Shown here: positions 49,219 to 57,854 of the stretch, piece by piece
Numbering within the stretch: position 1 is the first letter of the stretch
How the letters are laid out: every line of letters begins with the position of its first letter
NCBI GenBank assembly: GCA_009692065.1
Contig: SHZY01000001.1
Coordinates: 34,610 to 98,609 of the forward strand
Source: Gemmataceae bacterium
GTDB lineage: Bacteria > Planctomycetota > Planctomycetia > Gemmatales > Gemmataceae
Length of the DNA stretch: 64,000 nucleotides
Direction of reading: 5' to 3'
Translations under genes and position numbers: made by a program
The notes under the pieces: model-generated
What the model was told of the DNA's origin: nothing
What the model saw: the letters and a program-made list of their open reading frames with translations, nothing else
Database searches by the model: none

Positions 49219-50658
49219 GTGGACAGCATTGAAGCGATCGAACCCGCCGTCGCCCTGCCTGAACCGCTGCCCGCTGCCACCGCGCCGATGGATGTGCCGG
49301 GCGGCAGTCGCGAACTCTTGAAGCTGGCCGCGCCGCTCATCGTCAGCCAGAGCTTCATGACGGTACAATTCTTTCTCGATACGATCCTCTTGTCGTGGCA
49401 CCAAATAGACGAGATGGCCGCCTCGTTCCCGGCGATGATGTGGTACTGGCTGCTGTTCGGGTTCCTGCAAGTAACCGCGGGCTACACCTCGACGTTCGTC
49501 GCGCAATACACCGGCGCCGGTCGGCACGCGCGCGTGGGGCCGGCGGTTTGGCAAGGCATCCACTTCGCCGTGCTGGCGGGCCTCGCTTTCCTTCTGATCA
49601 TACCGCTCGCTCCATTCCTAATCAGCCTGGGCGATCACAGTCCACGTTTGCAAGTCCTGGAAGTCACCTACCTGCAATGTCTCGCCTGTGCCGCCATGCC
49701 GATGCTGGTGATGGGGGCCGTCAACGGTTTCTTCTCCGGCCGGGGCCAAACGTGGACCGTGCTCGGCATTGAGGTGTTCGGGACCGGAACCAATGCGGCG
49801 CTGGCGCTGGTGTTGATCTTCGGCCGGCTGGGCTTCCCGGAACTGGGCATCGCCGGCGCCGGCTGGGCGACCGTCGCGGGATCCTGGGCCTCAGCGCTGC
49901 TAGCCGTCGGACTGCTCATGCGGCCATGCTACCGCGCGCAATTCAACACGGCGGCTGGCTGGCGACCCGATTGGGAACTGTTCAAACGGCTGATGCGCTA
50001 CGGCGGGCCGGCCGGGATGCAGATGTTTCTCGATGTGCTCGCCTTCCATCTCTTCACGCAATTGGTCGGCCGACTCGGCGACGCGGCCATGGGGGCGACC
50101 ACGTTGACCGTGCGTCTCAACATGGTCGCGTTCTTGCCGATGATCGGGCTGGCACAGGCGGTCAGCATCCTCGTCGGCCAACGTCTCGGCGAGAACCGGC
50201 CCGACCTGGCCGAGAAGAGCACCTACACCGGACTCTACTGGACCTTCGGCTACATGTGCGTCATCGCCGCCATCTATTTGGCGATACCCGGCCTGCTGGT
50301 GTCGGTGTTCGAAGGAGACGGCGACGCCGCGAAATTCAAGGCGGTCGCCGACATGGTGCCGAGCCTGCTGGTATGCGTGGCGATCTACTCGCTGGCGGAT
50401 GCGGTGACTTTTACCTTCGGGTTCGCCCTGCGCGGCGCCGGCGATACGTGGTTCGTGTCACTGTTGACGTTCTGCCTGGCCTGGCCGGTCATGGTGCTGC
50501 CGACGTACCTCGTGGTCATGCTGGGAGCCAGCGTCCACTGGGCCTGGGCCGCGGTGACGGTGCACGTCTGCGTGATGGCGATCTGTTTCTACATTCGCTT
50601 CCGCAGCGGCAAATGGAAAACGATGCGCGTGATCGAGTCCGTCGTCAGTAGTCCGTAG
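49219..50658 (+). CDS. MATE family efflux transporter
   Basis: 12-TM-like pattern, 'ELLKLAAPLIVSQSFMTVQFFLDTILLSW', 'YTSTFVAQYTGAGR', 'VSILVGQRLGENRPDLAEKSTY'; GTG start. Confidence 0.92.
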   Translation: MDSIEAIEPAVALPEPLPAATAPMDVPGGSRELLKLAAPLIVSQSFMTVQFFLDTILLSWHQIDEMAASFPAMMWYWLLFGFLQVTAGYTSTFVAQYTGAGRHARVGPAVWQGIHFAVLAGLAFLLIIPLAPFLISLGDHSPRLQVLEVTYLQCLACAAMPMLVMGAVNGFFSGRGQTWTVLGIEVFGTGTNAALALVLIFGRLGFPELGIAGAGWATVAGSWASALLAVGLLMRPCYRAQFNTAAGWRPDWELFKRLMRYGGPAGMQMFLDVLAFHLFTQLVGRLGDAAMGATTLTVRLNMVAFLPMIGLAQAVSILVGQRLGENRPDLAEKSTYTGLYWTFGYMCVIAAIYLAIPGLLVSVFEGDGDAAKFKAVADMVPSLLVCVAIYSLADAVTFTFGFALRGAGDTWFVSLLTFCLAWPVMVLPTYLVVMLGASVHWAWAAVTVHVCVMAICFYIRFRSGKWKTMRVIESVVSSP

Positions 50659-50708
50659 TCCGTGGCCATTCACAGATGCTATGGACGACGGACTACGGAC
50701 CACTGACT
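50646..50708. repeat. Inverted repeat related to the 40324 element ('CAGTAGTCCGTAGTCCGTGG...GACGGACTACGGACCACTG')
   Basis: Shared units with 40324-40404. Confidence 0.82.
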
Positions 50709-50712
50709 CCTC

Positions 50713-51435
50713 ATGTTTCACGCCAACGGACCGACCTTCTGGGAACTCGCGGTGCAAGCCCTTTCTTCGACGGAGCGGGGCTACGATCTCCTCGCGCCCA
50801 AGTTTGACTACACGCCCTTTCGCACGCCTGATGCCGTTCTTGATCGGGTCGGCGAACATCTCAAGACGCTCGGCGTCCTTGGAGCCGGGCTGGATATCTG
50901 CTGCGGCACCGGGGCGGCGATGCGCATGCTGCGCCCCCTGTGCCGGGATCGCGTGATCGGCATCGATGTCAGCGCGGGGATGCTGGCCGAGGCGCAACAG
51001 CGCACCGCCGATGCGCCGGGAACGGCGGAGTTGCAATTCGTCCGCGGCGACGCGTTGGCGATGCCATTCCATGCGGAGTTCGACATCGCCGTTTGTTTCG
51101 GTGCGTTTGGCCACATTCTGACGAAGGACGAGCCGAAATTCGTCGCCGAGGTCGCTCGCGTGCTGAAGCCGGGCGGGCGCTTCGTCTTTGTCACCGCGCA
51201 CATGCCGCCGCTCTGGTCGCCGGGCTACTGGCTGGCACGCGGGTTCAATGGGGCGATGCGCGTGCGCAATTCCCTGGTGTCGCCGCCTTTCATCATGTAT
51301 TATCTGACATTCCTCTTGCCCGAAGCGCAGAAGCTGCTCGAAGCACACGGCTTCGATGTGGACGTGTGCGACGCGGGCTTCGAGGGACCGTGGTCTGGAC
51401 TGCGCCTGGTCACGGCAACGCGGCGTTGCCGCTAA
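50713..51435 (+). CDS. Class I SAM-dependent methyltransferase
   Basis: 'GAGLDICCGTGAAMRMLRPLCRDRVIGIDVSAGMLAEAQ', 'VLKPGGRFVFVTAHMP'. Confidence 0.92.
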   Translation: MFHANGPTFWELAVQALSSTERGYDLLAPKFDYTPFRTPDAVLDRVGEHLKTLGVLGAGLDICCGTGAAMRMLRPLCRDRVIGIDVSAGMLAEAQQRTADAPGTAELQFVRGDALAMPFHAEFDIAVCFGAFGHILTKDEPKFVAEVARVLKPGGRFVFVTAHMPPLWSPGYWLARGFNGAMRVRNSLVSPPFIMYYLTFLLPEAQKLLEAHGFDVDVCDAGFEGPWSGLRLVTATRRCR

Positions 51436-51457
51436 GCGAAAACGAGAGCACGCACCC

Positions 51458-51700
51458 ATGACACGTTTCTATTCCATCGCGTTGCTATTATTGGTCGGCG
51501 CCATTGCCTCCGCCCAAGAACCAGTCGGCGCCGACGGCAAGGCGCTAAATCTCGACTTCCAGACCGGTACGCTCAAGGACTGGCCTGCCAAATGCAAGGC
51601 GTTCGAAGACCCGTCGATCAACGGAGACACCGTTGTCAAACGCCACGCCGACACCAAAAGCCAGCACCAGGGAGACTACTGGATCGGCGGCTTCGAAAAG
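51458..51700 (+). pseudogene. 5' fragment of a DUF1549/DUF1553 (PSD1/PSCyt) family gene
   Basis: Reads 'MTRFYSIALLLLVGAIASAQEPVGADGKALNLDFQTGTLKDWPAKCKAFEDPSINGDTVVKRHADTKSQHQGDYWIGGFEK', then similarity stops. Confidence 0.78.
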
Positions 51701-52018
51701 CTCTCGCTTCGCGTCGCGACTGAGCACTCGTTCCTTGCCTTTGAGGTTGTTCCATTTGGTCCTCGCCTGCTTTTCGTCGCCGGCCGATCGCACATAGTCC
51801 ATGACGTAGGCCTTGCCACCGGCGACCGCGGAGCCGGCAAAGCCGACATTGATCGGCTTTCGCCGCAGCAACTTCAACCCGCCCTCGGGAAACTTCGAGA
51901 GGATGCGTGTTTCAGCCCAAACGTCATCGCAATTCGGGCCCATCGATTGCGGCCAATCAGCGGCGGAGGCGAGCGACGTCGTGCGAATCATGGCGAAGAG
52001 AGTAAGGCTGCGTGCCAT
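51701..52018 (-). pseudogene. 5' fragment of a PQQ-like beta-propeller gene
   Basis: Reads 'MARSLTLFAMIRTTSLASAADWPQSMGPNCDDVWAETRILSKFPEGGLKLLRRKPINVGFAGSAVAGGKAYVMDYV...KGKERVLSRDAK', then stops at the fusion point. Confidence 0.75.
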
Positions 52019-52207
52019 CGGTGCCCCGCGATAAGTAACATTCGAAGCATAACACGTCGATTTTGTTTGCCGCTTGCGGCTCTGCTTCCGCCTGGCGAAC
52101 GCGAAGCCGCTACTCGTCGATCAGAACGTCTGAGTTAGAGGCCACCGCGATGGTAGGTGAAGCGATTCCCTGAACCAATGTACGTCTTCTGAAAATGAGC
52201 ACGCGAA

Positions 52208-53188
52208 ATGAACATCCGGCAACTTGTATCGCTTGTCTGCCTGCTGGCCCTTGCCATTTCCATTACGGACGCTGGCGATGCGCCGAAACCGAAGCCCGTC
52301 AAGGTCTTCATCCTGGCAGGCCAGTCGAATATGGAAGGGCAAGCGGTCGCGGATCTCGATGGCAAGGACTACAACCATGGCAAAGGCACGCTCAAGGCTC
52401 TGATGAACGACCCGGCCAAGCGTCAGCTCTTCAAACATCTCAAGAACGAAAAGGGGCAATGGACGGTGCGCGACGATGTCTGGGTTCGCTATCAACGCGA
52501 GAAGCAACCTTTGCTCGCAGGCCCGTTGACCATCGGCTTCAGCATCTACGGAGGCAAGCACCACTTCGGCCCCGAACTGCAGTTCGGCCATGTCGTGGGC
52601 GATCGCGTGCGCAGCCAGATTCTGCTCATCAAAACAGCGTGGGGCGGGAAGAGCTTGTACAAGGATTTCCGTCCCCCCAGCTCCGGCGGTGAGGTTGGGC
52701 CCTATTTCAAAAAGATGCTGGCGGAAGTTCGCCTGGCGCTCGACAACCTCAAGACCGATTTCCCGAAGTATGAGGGCCAAGGCTATGAACTGGCAGGCTT
52801 CGTCTGGTATCACGGCTGGAACGATGGCGTCGATCCGAAGAATGCGGTGCCGGAGTATGAACAGAATTTGGTGAACCTGATCAAGGATGTACGCCAGGAT
52901 CTGCAGACTCCGCAACTGCCGGTCGTGATCGGCGAGTTGACGGGGCCGTGGGTCAAAGCCCCCGGCGCCTGGGCGACACTTCGGCAAGCCCAGGCCAACG
53001 CAGTCAGCCGGCCGGAGTTCAAGGGCAACGCGATCTTCGTCGAAACGCACGATTTCGTTCGCCGCGCCGAGGACTCACCCAATCCAGGCCACGGTCACCA
53101 CGAGTTCGGCAACGCGGAAACCTATTTCTTGGTCGGCGATACCTTGGGCAAGGGCATGGTCAAGCTCCTCGCTCCAGCGACGAAGTAA
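52208..53188 (+). CDS. Sialate O-acetylesterase (SASA) domain protein
   Basis: 'PVKVFILAGQSNMEGQAVA', 'ILLIKTAWGGKSLYKDFRPPSSGG', 'FVWYHGWNDG'. Confidence 0.93.
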   Translation: MNIRQLVSLVCLLALAISITDAGDAPKPKPVKVFILAGQSNMEGQAVADLDGKDYNHGKGTLKALMNDPAKRQLFKHLKNEKGQWTVRDDVWVRYQREKQPLLAGPLTIGFSIYGGKHHFGPELQFGHVVGDRVRSQILLIKTAWGGKSLYKDFRPPSSGGEVGPYFKKMLAEVRLALDNLKTDFPKYEGQGYELAGFVWYHGWNDGVDPKNAVPEYEQNLVNLIKDVRQDLQTPQLPVVIGELTGPWVKAPGAWATLRQAQANAVSRPEFKGNAIFVETHDFVRRAEDSPNPGHGHHEFGNAETYFLVGDTLGKGMVKLLAPATK

Positions 53189-53230
53189 TCACCCACCAGG
53201 GCCTTGTCATGCCTTGGTTCTCGGGTGGTT

Positions 53231-53301
53231 GGGAGGGCGAGGCTCCTGCCGAGCCTTGCGGTTGCTGCGGCGTCACGGCTCGGCAGGAGCCTCGCCCTCC
53301 C
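53231..53301. repeat. Inverted repeat, family C ('GGGAGGGCGAGGCTCCTGCCGAGCC')
   Basis: 25-bp perfect arms 53231-53255 and 53277-53301; same element at 61642-61723. Confidence 0.95.
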
Positions 53302-53372
53302 GATACTCAAGCTGTGGCAAAGCACTGGCACCGGTAAATCAGAAGCCCGCTGGTTCTTGAAAAGGGGACAAA

Positions 53373-54977
53373 ATGCGACCGCATCCGATCTTGTTCGTCC
53401 TGGCTGCCATCCCGCTTCTGAGCGGGAATCTCCAGGGGCAGGAGAAGCAGAAGCCGAACATCATCGTCATTCTCGCCGACGATATGGGCTATTCGGATCT
53501 GGGCTGCTACGGCTCGGAGATCAAGACGCCCAACCTCGATCGCCTGGCGAGCAAGGGGTTGCGGTTTACCAACTTCTACAACACGGCCCGCTGCTGCCCC
53601 TCGCGCGCTGCCCTCCTGACCGGGCTTTACTCGCATCAAGCAGGCATGGGCGGGATGAACAACGATCAGAAAAAGCCCGGCTATCGCGGCGAACTCAATC
53701 GACAATCGGTCACCATAGCCGAGGTGCTGCGAAGCTTCGGGTACTGGTGCGGCATGATCGGCAAATGGCATCTCACCAAGGCGCCCAACATGGACGGTCC
53801 CACCGACACCTGGCCCAGGCAGCGCGGATTTGATCGCTACTTCGGCACGCTCCAAGGCGCCGGCAGCTTTTTCCAGCCGCCGACCTTGACGCGAGACAAC
53901 ACCCGCATCAAGGCGGAGCCTGGTTTCTACTACACCGATGCGATCAGCGACAACGCGGCGTCCTTCATCCACGATCAGCACCAGGCGAAACCCGCCCAGC
54001 CGATATTCCTCTACGTCGCCTATACCGCGCCGCATTGGCCGTTGCACGCCATCGACAAGGACATTGCCAAATACGAGGCGACGTATCTCAAGGGATGGGA
54101 TGCGCTCTACCAGGAGCGGTACGCGCGCCTGAAGGCGCTCGGCATCGTCGACACGAAGTGGCCCGTGCCGCCGCGTGACAAGCAGGTGCCGGCCTGGGCA
54201 TCCCTCGATGACGCAAAGAAAAAAGAGATGGCCCACAAGATGGCGGTCTACGCGGCTCAGATCGATCGCCTCGATCAGGGGGTGGGCCGAATTGTGGACG
54301 CTCTAAAAAAGACGAAACGCATCGACGACACGCTCATTCTTTTCATGGCCGACAATGGCGGCTGCGAGGAAGGCGGCATCTGGGGCTTTGAACGCAAGAA
54401 GGGGGGCGTGGTCGGCGCGGACAGTTCCTTCGCCAGCTATGGCCGAGGCTGGGCCTGGCTGTCCAACTGCATCTTTCGCTTGTTCAAACACTGGGTGCAT
54501 GGCGGCGGCGTACGCACGCCGCTGATCGCCCATTGGCCCAATGGGATTGCCGACCAGAATCAGTTGTGCAAGCAGCCCGCCCATCTCATCGACGTGATGG
54601 CGACCTGCGTCGAGCTGGCCGGCGCGCAATATCCCAGCGACTATCAGGGCCAAAAGATCACGCCGCTGGAGGGCAAGAGTCTCGTTCCCGCCTTCGCCAA
54701 CAAGCCTATCGAGCGGGAGGCAATCTACTGGGAACATGAAGGCAACCGGGCGGTCCTAGTCAAGAACTGGAAGCTCGTCGCCGCCGGCGCCAAGGGTCCG
54801 TGGGAACTGTACGACCTCGACAAGGATGGCGCCGAAACCAAAAACCTCGCCAATGAGCATCCCGAAATGGCGAAAGACCTCGCCGCCCGATGGCAAGCGT
54901 GGGCCGTCCGCGCTCATGTCGTGGCCCCGCCGCAACCGAAAGGCAAAAACGAAAAGAAGGCAGCGCCAGCCCGGTAG
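53373..54977 (+). CDS. Arylsulfatase (Cys-type)
   Basis: 'KPNIIVILADDMGYSDLGCYGSEIKTPNLDRLA', active-site CxPSR 'ARCCPSRAALLTGLYSHQAGMG', 'IGKWHL'. Confidence 0.96.
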   Translation: MRPHPILFVLAAIPLLSGNLQGQEKQKPNIIVILADDMGYSDLGCYGSEIKTPNLDRLASKGLRFTNFYNTARCCPSRAALLTGLYSHQAGMGGMNNDQKKPGYRGELNRQSVTIAEVLRSFGYWCGMIGKWHLTKAPNMDGPTDTWPRQRGFDRYFGTLQGAGSFFQPPTLTRDNTRIKAEPGFYYTDAISDNAASFIHDQHQAKPAQPIFLYVAYTAPHWPLHAIDKDIAKYEATYLKGWDALYQERYARLKALGIVDTKWPVPPRDKQVPAWASLDDAKKKEMAHKMAVYAAQIDRLDQGVGRIVDALKKTKRIDDTLILFMADNGGCEEGGIWGFERKKGGVVGADSSFASYGRGWAWLSNCIFRLFKHWVHGGGVRTPLIAHWPNGIADQNQLCKQPAHLIDVMATCVELAGAQYPSDYQGQKITPLEGKSLVPAFANKPIEREAIYWEHEGNRAVLVKNWKLVAAGAKGPWELYDLDKDGAETKNLANEHPEMAKDLAARWQAWAVRAHVVAPPQPKGKNEKKAAPAR

Positions 54978-55111
54978 AAGCTAGCCCGGATCATTGACAG
55001 TATTCCCCGCCTTTTCGATGGCGGTGCAAGCGAGGAGCAAGCTACGATGGCCTCTTTTCGCCTCAGGGCGATCACCGTCATTTCGTCGGCCGCCTCTCTG
55101 AAGGGAGAACT

Positions 55112-56773
55112 CTAACGCCTTTTTTCTTTTGGGAGGTCAGCTTTTTCGAGCCAATTATCTACCACCAAGCCTTCGTTCTTGGGCAACGTCAGACCCGGAT
55201 TGCCGGCCTTGCTCCAGAAGGTATTGCCGATTGCCGTGACCGGCGAAGTCGGTCGATTGACGCGGATGGCCGTTTCCCAGTAGCCGGCCAATTCGTTGTA
55301 GGCCGCCATCACGCTGGCCTCGTCGGCTTGGAGAGCATGACGCCAGCCGGTAACTCTGTTTTCGAGGAACACGATGTCCGAGCCGGGCAGGCCCCAGACC
55401 GCGAACTGAGGTGGGCCGCCGCCCTTGCGCAAGGTCGGACATTCGAATTTGTTGTTGATGACGCGAATCGTCCCCTCGACGCGAATGCCGGCAACGCCGC
55501 TCCCCTTGATGGTGTTCTCGACGAAGTCGGCCTCGGCGCCTTTGAAAACCATGACGATGGGAGGCATGCCGCCGTCGCGCGAGAGGACGTTGTCCGCGAC
55601 GCGCACCTTCCAGCCCGCATGGATGCCGATCGCCACCAGTTCGTTGTCAATGATGCGGTTGTGAATGACGAGCGACTTGCCAGCCTTGCAATCGTCGAAG
55701 CCGATCCCGGCTTTCTTGTTGTGGTGCACGTAGTTGCCGCCGATGGTGGTGTCGGCGTCCGAGCGTTGGCCGATGCCGGCCTTCTCGTTTCCGTAGCATT
55801 CGTTGTGGGCGATGAACGCCTTGGCGCCGAGCTGGGTGCCGATGCCCGCCTCTTTGTTGCGATAGCACTTGTTGCCAAAGATCTTCGCGGTGGCGCCGTC
55901 GCGGGCGCCGATGCCGGCCATGGCGTTTTCATAGCAGTCGTTGTCCTCGATGACGGGAGCGGTGCCTTCCATACGGACGCCGATGCCGGCGCGGCGATTC
56001 TTGTAGCACTTGTTGCCCTTGACGATCGGCTTGGCCCCCTCGCGGATGCCGATGCCGGCGCGCACGTTGTCATAGCATTCGTTCTTGAGGATCAGCCCGG
56101 CGGAGTTGCGATTGCCGATGCCGCCACGGAGGTTGTTGAAGCACTTGTTGAGTTCGACGGTGGGGACCGCGCCGTCGGCGACGCCGATGCCCCCGCCCAT
56201 GTTGCGATAGACGATGTTCTTTACGATGTGCGACTTGTTGTGCTTGTCCTTGGCGCCGACGCAGCCGATGCCGGCGTGCCCATTGTCGTGGACGATGCAA
56301 TGCCGAACCGTAGCGGTCACGCCGGGAATGCCGACCGCGGGGAAATCCTTGCCGGCGCCGACGGCGCCGCGATCGTCCGGCAAGTTCTCGCCCTGGGTGG
56401 CATAGTGCTTGTCGTAATCTTTCTGATCGAAGAGGCCGACGCGGGTGATCGTGAAACCATCGAGCACCGCCCCTTCGTCCATGACAACGGCCGGCCCCTT
56501 GGCCGTTTCGCCGCCGTCGATGATGGTGGCTTCGGCCCGCTGCAGGCCGAGCTTTCCCTTGGCGTCAGCGCCTGCGCTTTGCAGGATAACGCCGGCCTTG
56601 AGCCGAACGCTTTCACGGTAGGTTCCGGGCTCGACGATCACCTTGGCGCCCGGCTTGGCGGCCTCAATGGCGGCCTGGATCGTCTTGTGATCCTTCGGCA
56701 CGCGAAGGGTTTCGGCCTAGAGCGGATAGGCAACGAGCAAAAGAGCGACCATCGAGAGAGTGCGACATTTCAT
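55112..56773 (-). pseudogene. Right-handed parallel beta-helix repeat protein; signal peptide interrupted by an amber codon (56719-56717)
   Basis: Main ORF 55112..56701 has repeated 'CYxN.RAGIGxRxGAxPxVxxNxCYxN' units. Upstream in frame: 'MKCRTLSMVALLLVAYPL*AETLRVPKDHKTIQAAIEAA'. Confidence 0.8.
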
Positions 56774-56804
56774 GATCGTGTCTCCGTGTTGAAAAAAGAG
56801 CATA

Positions 56805-57278
56805 TCATGTGTGGGCGGCCAGCATTTTGTTGAGCAGACGCGTCAACTCCTTCTGTTCGGGCGCAGTCAAGCCCGCCATGACGCGGTCGAGCTGCCGCTG
56901 ATGAACGCGCCAGACGTGTTTGAGCAAGGCCTGGCCGCGCCGGCTGAGACGCACGAATTTCTCGCGCCGATCCTCGGTGTTGGCGCGGCGTTCGATCAGG
57001 CCCGCCTTTTCCAAACGGGCCAGCATGATCGTGACGTTTGGAAACGAAACATAAAGCTCACCGGCTAGACGCCGCTGGGTGAGCGTGTTACGGCGCAGGC
57101 GGTTGGCTACGGTCAGTAATTGAAACTGGGGCGGCGTCAGGGCAAACTGCGCAAAATAGGGCTCCATCAGTTTCTGCACGATGCCGTAACCACGCACCAC
57201 GGCCACCACAGCGCTGCGTGCTGGCGACGACGGGAAGTCATCGTGAGGATCGACGCTCTCTGCCACTCGCATTTTCAT
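56805..57278 (-). CDS. MarR family transcriptional regulator
   Basis: 'LTPPQFQLLTVANRLRRNTLTQRRLAGELYVSFPNVTIMLARLEKAGLIERRANTEDRREKFVRLSRRG'. Confidence 0.93.
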   Translation of the reverse strand: MKMRVAESVDPHDDFPSSPARSAVVAVVRGYGIVQKLMEPYFAQFALTPPQFQLLTVANRLRRNTLTQRRLAGELYVSFPNVTIMLARLEKAGLIERRANTEDRREKFVRLSRRGQALLKHVWRVHQRQLDRVMAGLTAPEQKELTRLLNKMLAAHT

Positions 57279-57356
57279 CGGACCACGTGCCTTGCAAATA
57301 AGTTAATTATTTAACTATTATCTGATGCGATTGTCAAGTCGCAGCACGGCCCGTCG

Positions 57357-57626
57357 ATGGACCGTAAGAATTACTACGGGTCTGGAGCGGAGTGGAGCTG
57401 GCACTTGGCGATGATGCTGTTTTCGGTGTTCGCCACGTTGCAGAAATGGAACCTCAACCCACGCACTTGGCTGCGTTGGTACCTGGATGCTTGTGCCACG
57501 GCCGGCGCGCAGGCTCCGAGCGACATTCAACCGTTTTTGCCGTGGAATCTGACCGAAGAACAACGCCGAACGATGGCCCAGTCGATCTCAGCGCAAGATT
57601 CAGCGGAACCTTCGAATAGTTCATGA
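57357..57626 (+). mobile_element. IS66-family transposase C-terminal remnant
   Basis: 'DRKNYYGSGAEWSWHLAMMLFSVFATLQKWNLNPRTWLRWYLDACATAGAQAPSDIQPFLPWNLTEE' resembles the IS66 C-terminal segment; no upstream transposase in frame. Confidence 0.75.
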
Positions 57627-57854
57627 TCCGCGTTGGTCCCAGACTTCATCTCGCGGCCCGAAACTCCCTGATCGATTGATCGAGTCCCAGTCTGCTGCGC
57701 GCCAAACGGAATGGGCGGAGGTTTACGAGTAGTTCGTTCACGAGGGAAAGGCACCAATACCTTCGACGCGGCTTGGTGTCGGCCGCCGGGGATTTGAGTA
57801 CAAAGGCATTGCCCGTCAGCCGACACGACTCATTCTGACTCGCAGTTCACCCTT

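Noticed and set aside
51356-52138. 260-aa ORF as an intact protein
   Set aside because: Spans the methyltransferase 3' end, a DUF1553 fragment and antisense PQQ fragment; a chimera of unrelated pieces.
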